A DNA stretch of 64,000 nt from Niastella sp. (GCA_016710595.1 JADJVM010000007.1:1-64000), one strand, 5' to 3'. Shown: positions 19,160 through 28,151, counted from the first letter of the stretch. A program made the numbers and translations. Notes: generated by a model from the letters alone, not told the origin.

Positions 19160-20485
19160 ATGAAAAAGAGTATATTACTTCTTTTGGCCTTTGGCCTATT
19201 CAATAGTGCATTTAGCCAAACTGATAATAAAAAACCCGGAACTATTGGAATTCATTTTGTTTTAAATGATTTTCAAACAGCAGCGGATATCAGGTCCACC
19301 AGCCTTGTGAATGTAATTAACGAGAAACAATGGTTTAAAACCTCCCGGATGGCGCCCGGTATAGCTGTAAGTTATATGAAAGGGATGATGCAAAATCTTG
19401 ATCTTGCTGCTACTTTATCGGGTAGTTTTGTAAAATACCCTTATCCTGACCGCCCCAAATCAACTAGCGATGAAGTTCTTTTTGAAGCTGCCGCTACTGC
19501 AAACCTGAAATTACTTTCTGATAAGTACTTTTTAAACCCTTTTTTAACAGGTGGCGTTGGAGCATCAAAATATAGTGTGCATTTTGGTGCATTCACAGTA
19601 TTGGGCGTAGGGTTACAAATAAAACCTGCCGATAATTTCTTTATTATTCTAAATTCTCAATATCGCATGCCGGCCAGCAGCGATGTTGCTTATCATTTTT
19701 ATAACAGCTTTGGTATGGCAAGGTCTTTTCCAAAGCCCAAAGCTGTAGTAGTAGCAGCACCTGAAGTACCGGTAGTTGCTGATCGGGATGGAGATGGTGT
19801 TGCTGATGCAGATGACAAATGCCCCGATACGCCTGGTTTGGCTTCTTTACAAGGTTGTCCTGATCGGGATGGAGATGGTATTGCAGATGCAGACGATAAA
19901 TGCCCCGATGAAGCAGGCCTTGCTAAATATGGTGGTTGCCCTATTCCGGATACTGATGGAGATGGCATAAACGATGAAATGGATAAATGCCCAACCGTAA
20001 AAGGTGTGGCTCGTTACCAGGGTTGTCCAATACCAGATACAGACAATGACGGCGTAAATGATGAAGAAGATAAATGCCCAACTCGTCCCGGCCCGGCAAG
20101 CAATCAAGGTTGCCCTGTAATTGCTAAAGAAGTAATTGAAAAAGTAAACATGGCTGCTAAAAACGTTTTCTTCTCAACTGGTAGTTATAAATTACTTCCT
20201 AAATCGTTCAAATCTTTAAATGATGTAGCAAGCATCTTAAAGGCAGATGAAAGCCTGATGATTGATATTGATGGCTATACTGACTCTCAGGGAAGTGATG
20301 AACTAAACCAAACATTATCTGAAAACAGGGCAAAATCTGTAAAAGATTATTTGGTAAGTAAAGGTATTGATGAAAGCAGGCTGAAATCTACTGGATATGG
20401 TGAAACCAATCCTATTGCAGATAATAAAACTGCAGCAGGCCGTGCTAAAAACCGCAGAACAGAAATGACAATCCGTAATTACTAA
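19160..20485 (+). CDS. OmpA family protein with thrombospondin type 3 repeats
   Basis: A 441-residue outer-membrane protein. The signal peptide ends NSAFSQ, an N-terminal barrel-like domain covers about residues 20-200, then four calcium-binding TSP3 repeats (pattern DRDGDGVADADDKCPDTPG, about 210-320) and a C-terminal OmpA domain that binds peptidoglycan (NVFFSTGSYKL, IDGYTDSQGSDELNQTLSENRA, GYGETNPIADN). It links outer membrane and wall. The DNA of the TSP3 part contains near-identical direct repeats (from about 19780 and 19860). It has its own promoter and terminator. Confidence 0.92.
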   Translation: MKKSILLLLAFGLFNSAFSQTDNKKPGTIGIHFVLNDFQTAADIRSTSLVNVINEKQWFKTSRMAPGIAVSYMKGMMQNLDLAATLSGSFVKYPYPDRPKSTSDEVLFEAAATANLKLLSDKYFLNPFLTGGVGASKYSVHFGAFTVLGVGLQIKPADNFFIILNSQYRMPASSDVAYHFYNSFGMARSFPKPKAVVVAAPEVPVVADRDGDGVADADDKCPDTPGLASLQGCPDRDGDGIADADDKCPDEAGLAKYGGCPIPDTDGDGINDEMDKCPTVKGVARYQGCPIPDTDNDGVNDEEDKCPTRPGPASNQGCPVIAKEVIEKVNMAAKNVFFSTGSYKLLPKSFKSLNDVASILKADESLMIDIDGYTDSQGSDELNQTLSENRAKSVKDYLVSKGIDESRLKSTGYGETNPIADNKTAAGRAKNRRTEMTIRNY

Positions 20486-20507
20486 TCAGTAATTTTAAAT
20501 ACTTGCA

Positions 20508-20535
20508 ATGCCCGGTTTTATAACCGGGCATTTTT
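20508..20535 (+). terminator. Rho-independent terminator after the OmpA-family gene
   Basis: Perfect stem ATGCCCGGTT / AACCGGGCAT with a short loop and a T run, 22 bases after the stop codon. Confidence 0.85.
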
Positions 20536-20627
20536 AATGTACTGGTGCTACTATAGTAAAGTGAAATAAATGAATAAGTGTGATGATTATTAAAAATAAA
20601 ATTGAATATTAAGAGAGCCGTAAACAC

Positions 20628-20652
20628 AAAAAAAACCTGCATTATATGCAGG
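20628..20652 (-). terminator. Minus-strand terminator without an obvious gene
   Basis: Perfect 7-bp stem CCTGCAT / ATGCAGG with a 3-base loop. Read on the minus strand it runs into eight T. No minus-strand gene exists to its right until tRNA-Gln at 22.9 kb, so it may be the leftover end of an older transcription unit interrupted by the AbiE insertion. Confidence 0.5.
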
Positions 20653-20929
20653 CTTTAAGTTGCCCTGCACGCACATTTCTCGAACCATTTTATCCCAGAT
20701 TTAACAAGACTTGCCAATCTTTTGACGGACTAAGATTGAGTGAGTCTTTTTTATTTATTGGTAATGAGGCATTTAAAAACAGTAAAATTAATAGTATGAA
20801 ACCAGATAAAAGTCACCTGGAATTTATCCGCTTTTTGAAGCAGGAAATTATTAATTCAGCGGTATTCAGTAGGAAAGTTTATATTCGCTATTTACTACGA
20901 AATGCGTAGTTAATCGCAAACTGTTATTT
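20653..20929. other. Intergenic stretch with an unrecognised short open frame
   Basis: A frame of 87 codons (20646-20909, plus strand) is open here but starts inside the hairpin. Its second half, from an internal Met (MKPDKSHLEFIRFLKQEII), looks protein-like; I cannot place it in a family. It could be a remnant of an earlier gene or just part of the leader of the AbiE operon. Confidence 0.3.
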
Positions 20930-21739
20930 ATGCCGAAAGCTGCCATACAATATAATTACCTGGAAAATTTTATCAATAAAATAAGATCGGTTGGCAGGTA
21001 TTCGTTTTCGCTTGCCGAAATAAAGCAACAGTTCGCTATTTCAGATAAAGCCATTAATCAAAACCTTTACAGACTAAAAGCAAAGAAACAGGTGGCACAA
21101 ATCCGTAAAGGTTTTTATGCCATCATTACTCCGGAGTATTCACATCAGGGCATGATACCGCCTGCTCTTTTTATTGATGATTTAATGCATTCGCTCAACA
21201 AACGGTATTATGTTGGTTTGTTATCAGCCGCTGCTTTGCATGGCGCAGCCCACCAACAGCCAATGGAATTTTTTGTAATAACTGAAAAGCCTGCACTAAG
21301 GAAGATTAATACTAAGAAACTGAAGATTAATTTTAATGTAAAAAAAGACTGGGCAGATGAAGATATTGTAAGCAAAAAAACTGATGCAGGAAATATCAAA
21401 GTAAGTACCCCGGAACTTACTGCGCTGGATTTATTGTATTATAACAAAAACATTGGTATTAATAATACTGCAACCATACTAAAAGAATTAATGGCGGAAA
21501 TAAAACCTGCTGAATTAATTAAAACTGCCAAACGTTATCCGCAGGTAGCAGCTATACAAAAACTCGGGTATTTGCTGGATAGAGGAATTGGTAACGAAAA
21601 ATTAGCGGATGCGTTAACCAAAGCGCTGAACAATAAAAAAATATTCCCGGTGGCATTATCCAACCAAAAAAATAAAAATGCGGATATAGATGAAAAATGG
21701 AAAGTGATAAAAAATGTACAAATTGAAAGTGATTTATGA
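20930..21739 (+). CDS. AbiEi family antitoxin / transcriptional regulator
   Basis: A 269-residue AbiEi-type antitoxin of a type IV toxin-antitoxin and abortive-infection system. The N-terminal winged helix (about residues 10-70: YSFSLAEIKQQF, NLYRLKAKKQVAQIRKGFYAI) should bind the operon's own promoter. The central part (YYVGLLSAAALHGAAHQQP, FFVITEKPALRKI) and STPELTALDLL are typical of the family. It ends in an ATGA overlap with the toxin frame, as in other AbiE operons. It appears intact, although its partner carries a stop codon. Homologues protect against phage and stabilise mobile DNA; regulation is probably by self-repression. Confidence 0.88.
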   Translation: MPKAAIQYNYLENFINKIRSVGRYSFSLAEIKQQFAISDKAINQNLYRLKAKKQVAQIRKGFYAIITPEYSHQGMIPPALFIDDLMHSLNKRYYVGLLSAAALHGAAHQQPMEFFVITEKPALRKINTKKLKINFNVKKDWADEDIVSKKTDAGNIKVSTPELTALDLLYYNKNIGINNTATILKELMAEIKPAELIKTAKRYPQVAAIQKLGYLLDRGIGNEKLADALTKALNNKKIFPVALSNQKNKNADIDEKWKVIKNVQIESDL

Positions 21740-21798
21740 TAGCACGGCGGTATATTGAAGAATGGAAAGTGAATGCACCCTGGCCTGATAATGCATAG

Positions 21799-22548
21799 GT
21801 GGAGCAGGATTTAATTATTGAAAGGGCATTGGTAGAAATATTTTCTGATGAAATGCTCAATGCCCATCTTGCATTCAGGGGTGGAACAGCTTTTCATAAG
21901 TTGTATTTGAAACCGCAGGCAAGATATTCGGAAGATATAGACCTGGTGCAAATAAAAGGAGAAACCATAGGGCCGATATTAACCAGGTTGCGCCAACGGC
22001 TGGATTTTTTAGAAAGCAAACCAAAGATTGAACAGAGTAAACATAATAATACGATTACTTATCGGTTTGTATCTGAAATAGCACCTGTAATAAATATGCG
22101 GCTGAAGGTTGAAATAAATACCAGGGAACATTTTACGGTACTTGGTATGAAACAAATGGATTTTAAAGTAGAGAATTCATGGTTTAGCGGTGAATGCAAA
22201 CTAAATACCTATGAACTGGAAGAATTGTTTGGCAGCAAACTAAGGGCATTGTACCAGCGCCGAAAAAGCAGGGATTTGTTTGATATATACTGGGCTTATG
22301 CCTACCATACAATGGATACCAATAAACTATTAACCTGCTATACGGAATATATGCAGTTTGTAGTTGACAAGTTGCCCAAGCAAAAAGAGTTTATACTTAA
22401 CATGGAAGAAAAAATGAAGGACAAAGAGTTTACAGGTGATATACAAATGATACTACGGCCGGGTATTGAGTATAATAATATGAAGGCTTATGAATTTGTA
22501 AAAAAGAGATACTGGAAAAACTATAACATAAAAAAAGAAGTGCCATAG
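21799..22548 (+). CDS. AbiEii family nucleotidyltransferase toxin, N-terminus cut by an amber codon
   Basis: AbiEii toxin of the nucleotidyltransferase superfamily. The core motif FRGGTAFHKLYL followed by RYSEDIDLVQ supplies the GS-like and metal-binding Asp residues; family end motifs (LFGSKLRALYQRRKSRDLFDIYWA) are intact. The natural start is ATG 21736, overlapping the antitoxin stop: it encodes MIARRYIEEWKVNAPWPDNA and then TAG at 21796-21798, where the family has Gln (normally QVEQDLII), so a single CAG to TAG change explains it. The frame can restart at GTG 21799, giving 249 residues that lack 21 N-terminal residues but keep the catalytic site. It may be inactive, weakened, or rescued by suppression. 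Confidence 0.85.
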   Translation: MEQDLIIERALVEIFSDEMLNAHLAFRGGTAFHKLYLKPQARYSEDIDLVQIKGETIGPILTRLRQRLDFLESKPKIEQSKHNNTITYRFVSEIAPVINMRLKVEINTREHFTVLGMKQMDFKVENSWFSGECKLNTYELEELFGSKLRALYQRRKSRDLFDIYWAYAYHTMDTNKLLTCYTEYMQFVVDKLPKQKEFILNMEEKMKDKEFTGDIQMILRPGIEYNNMKAYEFVKKRYWKNYNIKKEVP

Positions 22549-22679
22549 CAATTACCGGAAGGATAGGTTTGGACAACAGGGCTACAACTTTCAACAATAC
22601 AGTATTTACAGTTTCGGTAACTGAAGCAGACAAGCTGAATTTGGAGGAATTGCTAATGGTAGTCAAATATGTTTTTTAG
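22539..22679 (+). other. Possible gene remnant downstream of the toxin
   Basis: An open frame of 46 codons without a start, overlapping the toxin end, reads AIAITGRIGLDNRATTFNNT and then TVSVTEADKLNLEELLMVV before a TAG. It has protein-like composition but I do not recognise a family. It could be the tail of a disrupted gene. The rest of 22549-22831 holds only a hairpin near 22.8 kb. Confidence 0.25.
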
Positions 22680-22781
22680 AGAGGGATTGCTTTTTTATTA
22701 AAAGAGTTATTGTAAAACTGTTTCTTATTTAGCAAAGCCCTAAACTCAAAAAATCAAAAAGAAATTTACCTGATAATTGAA

Positions 22782-22816
22782 ATACCCCTGCATATTTTAA
22801 ATGCAAGGGTATTTTT
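22782..22816 (+). terminator. Terminator-like hairpin between the AbiE region and tRNA-Gln
   Basis: Stem ATACCCCTGCAT / ATGCAAGGGTAT with one mismatch, followed by five T on the plus strand. It could end the AbiE transcript, or act in both directions between that and the minus-strand tRNA. Confidence 0.6.
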
Positions 22817-22831
22817 AGAAGAAAGTAGCTG

Positions 22832-22902
22832 TTGGGTTACTAGGATTCGAACCTAGACAAACAGAATCAAAATCTGTTGTGCTACCATTACACCATAACC
22901 CA
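22832..22902 (-). tRNA. tRNA-Gln (anticodon TTG)
   Basis: A cloverleaf folds on the minus strand: acceptor stem TGGGTTA / TAACCCA, D arm with GTAATGGTAGCAC, anticodon stem CAGAT-TTTGA-TCTG region with TTG in the loop, T arm CTAGGTTCGAATCCTAG and discriminator A. CCA is not encoded. A -7 box on the same strand lies 30 bases upstream. The gene borders the AbiE region, which fits tRNA genes as common edges of acquired DNA. Confidence 0.95.
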
Positions 22903-22931
22903 GTAAACAACCCCTTATGGATAAGGGAGTG

Positions 22932-22939
22932 CAAAAATA
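22932..22939 (-). promoter_or_regulatory. Bacteroidota -7 box (TATTTTTG) for tRNA-Gln
   Basis: Minus-strand match to TAnnTTTG, about 30 bases before the tRNA 5' end. Confidence 0.5.
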
Positions 22940-22977
22940 GGGGTTAGTGATAAAATATCAAAATTGAACTTTTAAAA

Positions 22978-23015
22978 GCTGGAAAATATATTTTAATATT
23001 TTATTTTCCAGCGTG
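22978..23015 (-). terminator. Terminator-like inverted repeat after cphA
   Basis: Inverted repeat GCTGGAAAATA / TATTTTCCAGC, 13 bases beyond the cphA stop, followed on the minus strand by four T. Confidence 0.5.
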
Positions 23016-23024
23016 CTAAAAATA

Positions 23025-25649
23025 TTATACCAATTCTTTGTCTTCCCTGGATTTAAGTTCTTTTATTTTATCTAAAGCACCGGTAACTACATCGCACATC
23101 ATGGTATATAAAGCACCATGTTGCGGATTGGCATAAATATATTCTAATGCTTCCGTTTCATTTGCAATAGTGGTTATGGAGATATTAGGGTTTTCAGCAA
23201 TGATACCTTCTTTTAACAGGTCAATAATTTCATCGGCACTGCGTCCACGTAAGTTTTTATCGCAACGAATAATAATTTCATCAAAATTTTTAGCAGAAAT
23301 GGTACCCAACTCCCGAATGTCTTCATCTCTTCTGTCTCCCGTACCGCTTATGATCCCGATTTTTTTAGGATAATCTAATTTATTTACAAAATCACAAAGC
23401 AGGTTTAAGCCATGTGGGTTATGTGCAAAATCTGCAAGGATGGTAAAGGTTTTAAAATGAAAAAAGTTTAATCTTCCGGGCGTGAGCGTAGCAGATGGTA
23501 AAAACGACATCAATGCACTGCGAATATCTTCAATGGTAATGTCCCTATATAAATAAGCGGCCATTACTGCAGGCAGGCAATTGTTTACATTATGCACTGC
23601 TTTACCTTCATAAGTAACCGGGATATCTTTTACATGCATTACCCTTATTTTCCAGGTGCCTTTTAAGATACTGATATATCCATTTTCATACACAGTAGCG
23701 AGCCCACCATCTTTAGCATGTTTTATAACGTGTGGGTTCTTTTCATCCATACTAAATAAAGCGATATTACATTTTAGTGAGTCCCTCATGGCATACACCA
23801 ATTCATCATCAGCATTTAAAACAGCATATCCATACGGAAATACGGTTTCGGGAACCACCGCTTTTACTTTAGCCATTTGTTCAATGGTATTTATCCCACT
23901 CAGTCCCATGTGATCGGCTGCTACATTGGTAACAATGGCTACATCGCAGTTTTGAAAAGCAAGCCCATTTTTAAGGATGCCACCCCTGGCACATTCCAGT
24001 ACAGCAAAGTCTACCGTAGGGTCTTTTAATACAAATTGTGAACTAATGGGGCCGGTGCAATCGCCTTTCATCATTAATTGGTTTTGAATATACACACCAT
24101 CACTGGTAGTGTACCCCACTTTTTTACCGGCTGTTTTTGCAATATGGGCGGTAATACGGGTGGTTGTAGTTTTACCATTGGTTCCGGTAATAGCGATAAT
24201 TGGTATTCTTCCGGCAGAGCCTCGGGGAAAAAGCATATCTACAACCGGTTCGGCAACATTTCGGGGCAGGCCTTCAGAAGGGTCAATGTGCATCCTGAAA
24301 CCCGGGGCTGCATTCACTTCTAAAATGGCGCCCCCATTTTCATTTACGGGTGTACGTAAATCTGTGGCCATAATATCAATACCACAAATATCCAGGCCTA
24401 CAATCCTGGCTATTCTTTCGCACATAAAAATATTGGTTGGGTGTACTTCATCTGTTACATCGGTAGAAGTACCTCCGGTACTAAGATTCGCAGTTGGTTT
24501 TACCAATACAAATTCTCCTTTTGCAGGAATGGTATCTAAAGTATATCCTTTTTCATCTAATATTTTTTGTGTAAACTGATCTACTGTAATTTGTGTTAAT
24601 ACTTTTTCATGGCCATATCCTCTCCTGGGATCCTGGTTTGTAATATCAATAAGTTGCTGAATGGTATGTTTGCCGTCGCCGGTAACCGATGCAGGAGTAC
24701 GCAAAGCAGCACATATAAACTTATAATTAATTACCAGGCACCTAAAATCGAAGCCGGTAATAAATCTTTCTACAATTACACTGCGGCTATATGCTTTGGC
24801 AGCATCAAAAGCAATAAGGGCTTGTTCCCAGGTAGTAATATTGGTGGTATTCCCTTTACCATGGTTTCCATCAATTGGTTTTATTACTAAGGGGTATCCG
24901 TATTTTTCAACCACGGCTTGTAAGCCATCCACCGTTCTTACAACCATCCCTCTTGGAACGGGTATTTCAGCAGCTTCTAATAGGTTTTTGGTTTCTTCCT
25001 TATCACAGGCAATATCTACGGCAATATTGCTGGTGGTACTGGCAATAGTAGCCCGGATCCTTTTTTGATGCACCCCATATCCTAATTGTACCAGCGAGTG
25101 TTTGTTTAAACGAATAAAGGGGATACCTCTTTTTCCTGCTTCTTCTACAATACAGCCGGTGCTTGGGCCAAGGCGGGTGTCTTCTCTTATTTCACGCAAG
25201 CGCATAATATCATCTTCCAAATTATATTCCTGGCCATTTATCAATGCTTCTACAATTTTAAAAGAAGCTTTCGCAGCATACACGCCGGCATCTTCTTCTA
25301 AATAACTAAAGCATACATAATATTCACCATCCACACCGGTACCCCTTGTTCTTCCAAAGCCGGTATCCATACCTGCCAGGGTTTGTATTTCCAAAGCGAT
25401 ATGCTCTATTACGTGGCCCATCCATGTACCTTCATCCACACGCATAAAAAAACCACCTGCCACCCCTTCACTGCAACGATGTTCATATAGGCTGGGCATT
25501 AGTTTTTCTAACCTTTCTTTAAAACCAGGAATTTTATTGGTGGGAATTTGCTCCATCTCTTCCAGGTCAATTTTCATCTGTATCAGTTTGTTTCTTCGTA
25601 CACTCCAAAAATTTGGGCCCCGTAAAATCTTAATTTCTATAATTTTCAT
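23025..25649 (-). CDS. cphA: Cyanophycin synthetase
   Basis: An 874-residue enzyme that builds the storage polymer multi-L-arginyl-poly-L-aspartate from Asp, Arg and ATP, the usual length for CphA1. An N-terminal domain (1-215) is followed by an ATP-grasp domain (about 216-480: PLVIKPIDGNHGKGN, ICGIDIMATDL, AILEVNAAPGFRMHI) that adds Arg, and a Mur-ligase-like domain (about 485-870: P-loop GTNGKTTTTR, ECARGGILKNGLAF, TNVAADHMGL, ADFAHNPHG) that adds Asp. It is divergent from cphB, with 233 bases between. The gene is intact. Cyanophycin is best known from cyanobacteria, but synthetases also occur in other heterotrophs. Confidence 0.95.
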   Translation of the reverse strand: MKIIEIKILRGPNFWSVRRNKLIQMKIDLEEMEQIPTNKIPGFKERLEKLMPSLYEHRCSEGVAGGFFMRVDEGTWMGHVIEHIALEIQTLAGMDTGFGRTRGTGVDGEYYVCFSYLEEDAGVYAAKASFKIVEALINGQEYNLEDDIMRLREIREDTRLGPSTGCIVEEAGKRGIPFIRLNKHSLVQLGYGVHQKRIRATIASTTSNIAVDIACDKEETKNLLEAAEIPVPRGMVVRTVDGLQAVVEKYGYPLVIKPIDGNHGKGNTTNITTWEQALIAFDAAKAYSRSVIVERFITGFDFRCLVINYKFICAALRTPASVTGDGKHTIQQLIDITNQDPRRGYGHEKVLTQITVDQFTQKILDEKGYTLDTIPAKGEFVLVKPTANLSTGGTSTDVTDEVHPTNIFMCERIARIVGLDICGIDIMATDLRTPVNENGGAILEVNAAPGFRMHIDPSEGLPRNVAEPVVDMLFPRGSAGRIPIIAITGTNGKTTTTRITAHIAKTAGKKVGYTTSDGVYIQNQLMMKGDCTGPISSQFVLKDPTVDFAVLECARGGILKNGLAFQNCDVAIVTNVAADHMGLSGINTIEQMAKVKAVVPETVFPYGYAVLNADDELVYAMRDSLKCNIALFSMDEKNPHVIKHAKDGGLATVYENGYISILKGTWKIRVMHVKDIPVTYEGKAVHNVNNCLPAVMAAYLYRDITIEDIRSALMSFLPSATLTPGRLNFFHFKTFTILADFAHNPHGLNLLCDFVNKLDYPKKIGIISGTGDRRDEDIRELGTISAKNFDEIIIRCDKNLRGRSADEIIDLLKEGIIAENPNISITTIANETEALEYIYANPQHGALYTMMCDVVTGALDKIKELKSREDKELV

Positions 25650-25848
25650 TCATTGTATTTTGATAAAATTTCAAACAGGTAAATTAGTGAAATCTTGCTG
25701 TATTGCAAAAATCAATATAGCGTTCAAACACTTTATTTTAATATCTCCGGCATAAATACCGGCAAAGAAAGAAGGTTAATTGTATAAAAAACAAAGCTAT
25801 CAACATCATCTTAATAATTTATGGAGGGTGATGCTGTACGATTTCCAT

Positions 25849-25856
25849 TAAATTTG
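25849..25856 (+). promoter_or_regulatory. Bacteroidota -7 box (TAAATTTG) for cphB
   Basis: An exact TAnnTTTG match 26 bases before the cphB start, inside the divergent cphA-cphB region. I see no comparable box for cphA. Confidence 0.5.
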
Positions 25857-25882
25857 CGTTTTATTTATAAAGAAGCGTCATT

Positions 25883-26773
25883 ATGATTAAAGGAAAATTG
25901 ATAGCGATAGGTGGGGCAGAAGATAAGGGAACCGACCTGGAACTAGGTCAAATACACAGGAATAATCTTAATTTTTTTGAATTGGGAATTTTAAGACGTA
26001 TTGTGGATGAAGCAGGAGGTACTGATTGCAGAATTGAAGTGATAACTACCGCAAGCACCATACCCTTAGAAGTAGGCCAGAATTATTTAAATGCATTTGG
26101 TAAAATTGGTTGTACCAATATTGGCCTCATGGATATTCGGAACCGTAAAGACACTACGGATCCAGGGTTTCTTGAACGTATAAAAAAATGTGATGCTGTA
26201 ATGTTTAGTGGCGGTAATCAACTACGATTGAGTGTTACAGATGGCGGAACAGAATTTTTATCAATCCTTAAAAAACGGTATGCCGAAGAGGAAGGATTTA
26301 TTATTGCCGGAACTTCTGCCGGCGCCATGGCGATGAGCCATACCATGATTTATGAAGGCAATGCCAGTAAAGCACATTTAAAAGGTGAAGTAAAAATTAC
26401 CACCGGATTGGGATTTATCAATTCTCTTATTATTGATTCTCATTTTGAAAAAAGAGGGAGGTTTGGCCGTTTGGTTCAGGCGGTGGTTTGTAACCCCGGA
26501 AGTATTGGTATTGGTTTGGGTGAAGATACCGGCATGATCATTACAGAAGGGAATAAGATGGAAGCGATTGGCAGCGGTTCTGTAACGGTAGTAGATGGAC
26601 ATGATATCGGGTTTACAAATATTGCTGATGTGCCGGAAGGGAATCCATTTTGTATTGAAAATATTAAAGTTCATATTTTAGAACACGGGAATGCTTTTCT
26701 TATCAATGAAAAACAATTTATTGCCGAAGTGCGGGAAGGCGCCTTATATGGTAAGCAGGTAGCAGTAGAATAA
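25883..26773 (+). CDS. cphB: Cyanophycinase (peptidase S51)
   Basis: A 296-residue serine exopeptidase that releases beta-Asp-Arg dipeptides from cyanophycin. The family opening KGKLIAIGGAEDKG, FSGGNQLRLSVTDGG, the nucleophile elbow GTSAGAMAMS (Ser near residue 146) and LIIDSHFEKRGRFGRL are all present. There is no signal peptide, so it acts inside the cell and mobilises the store made by the adjacent cphA. No isoaspartyl dipeptidase, needed to split the dipeptide, is in the window. Confidence 0.95.
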   Translation: MIKGKLIAIGGAEDKGTDLELGQIHRNNLNFFELGILRRIVDEAGGTDCRIEVITTASTIPLEVGQNYLNAFGKIGCTNIGLMDIRNRKDTTDPGFLERIKKCDAVMFSGGNQLRLSVTDGGTEFLSILKKRYAEEEGFIIAGTSAGAMAMSHTMIYEGNASKAHLKGEVKITTGLGFINSLIIDSHFEKRGRFGRLVQAVVCNPGSIGIGLGEDTGMIITEGNKMEAIGSGSVTVVDGHDIGFTNIADVPEGNPFCIENIKVHILEHGNAFLINEKQFIAEVREGALYGKQVAVE

Positions 26774-26808
26774 TTTTATTTAAAAATTATTCTAAGTAAG
26801 AATTGAAC

Positions 26809-28089
26809 TTACTTTATAAACCTTTCATAAATAGCTTTATCTAATTCTTCTCTATGTGCAGGGTGCGCTATGCTTTGTAATGCCCTGGCACGTTGCAGCA
26901 AATTTTTCCCAAATAAATTTATATTTCCATATTCGGTAACCACCCAATGTATATGACCCCGGGTGGTTACTACACCGGCTCCCTGTTTTAAAAACGGAAC
27001 GATACGTGAAATGCCTTTTGAAGTTGTTGATGGTAAAGCAATAATGGGTTTTCCTTCTTTGGAAAGGGAAGCACCTCTCATGAAATCCATTTGCCCCCCA
27101 ATGCCAGAATATTGATAGGTACCTAATGAATCGGCACATACCTGGCCGGTAATATCAATTTCAAGGGCACTGTTTATGGCAATTACTTTAGGATTTTTTC
27201 GAATAATAGCGGTATCATTTACATAACTTATATCCATAACCCTGATAGCCGGATTATCATGAACAAAATCATATATCCTTTTAGTTCCGGCTATAAAACT
27301 CGTTACAGAGCGGCCAGGATTAATCGTTTTCTGGCTATTGTTTATGATACCATTTTGTATTAAAGGAATCACTCCATCAGAAAACATTTCTGTGTGCAGG
27401 CCCAGGTTTTTATGATGTTTAAGATTTTGTAATACCTGGTCCGGGATGCTACCAATGCCAAGTTGCAGCGTACTCCCATCTTCAATAAGGCAAGCCACAT
27501 GTTCGCCAATTTTTTCTACAATTTTATTTTTTTTAGATGCATAATCCACTTCGGGCAGTGGGGTATCTATCCAAACCATAGCATCCATTTTACTGTAATG
27601 TAAATATCCATCACCATGTGTGCGGGGCATTTGCGGATTTACCATGGCAATAATATGTTTGGCTGTATCTACTGCTGCACGGGCAATATCTACGGAGATT
27701 CCCAATGAACAATATCCATGTGCATCCGGTTCCGATACCTGGATGAGTGCTACCTGTACAGGCAACAAATTTTCCTTGAATAATTGTGGGATTTGGCTCA
27801 AAAAAATGGGTACATAATCTCCCCTGTCACTATTTACTACAGCACGGGTATTGGCCGAAACAAATAGTGAGTTCATGAAAAAAGATTTACGATATAGTGG
27901 GTCATCAAAATTAAGCATACCCATGTTACTGATACTAACCAATTCCACATCCTGTAAACTGGCATGCCTGTTTTGCATGGCTTGTATAAGTGGAACAGGC
28001 GTGGCGGCACTTCCATGTAAAAATACACGGTCACCGGATTTTATAACCTGTACAGCATCTTCTGCTTTTATGTATTCTATTTTATTCAT
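26809..28089 (-). CDS. Acetyl-CoA hydrolase/transferase family CoA-transferase
   Basis: A 426-residue class I CoA-transferase, of the type that moves CoA between acetyl-CoA and acids such as 4-hydroxybutyrate, butyrate or succinate. The N-terminal half opens VFLHGSAATPVPLIQAM; the C-terminal half has QLGIGSIPDQV, LHTEMFSDGVIPLI, a probable catalytic Glu in NSALEIDITGQVCADSLG, and SGIGGQMDFMRGA. The exact substrate cannot be told from sequence. It stands alone between cphB (convergent) and panB, with its own promoter box. Confidence 0.9.
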   Translation of the reverse strand: MNKIEYIKAEDAVQVIKSGDRVFLHGSAATPVPLIQAMQNRHASLQDVELVSISNMGMLNFDDPLYRKSFFMNSLFVSANTRAVVNSDRGDYVPIFLSQIPQLFKENLLPVQVALIQVSEPDAHGYCSLGISVDIARAAVDTAKHIIAMVNPQMPRTHGDGYLHYSKMDAMVWIDTPLPEVDYASKKNKIVEKIGEHVACLIEDGSTLQLGIGSIPDQVLQNLKHHKNLGLHTEMFSDGVIPLIQNGIINNSQKTINPGRSVTSFIAGTKRIYDFVHDNPAIRVMDISYVNDTAIIRKNPKVIAINSALEIDITGQVCADSLGTYQYSGIGGQMDFMRGASLSKEGKPIIALPSTTSKGISRIVPFLKQGAGVVTTRGHIHWVVTEYGNINLFGKNLLQRARALQSIAHPAHREELDKAIYERFIK

Positions 28090-28151
28090 GCGATTATAAA
28101 AATGGAGTAAGATTAATTTTCATTGAAGGTTCTTAAGATGTTCAATTCTTG

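Noticed and set aside
19780..20110. CRISPR-like or tandem repeat array
   Set aside because: The repeats encode thrombospondin type 3 motifs inside the OmpA-family protein and stay in frame.
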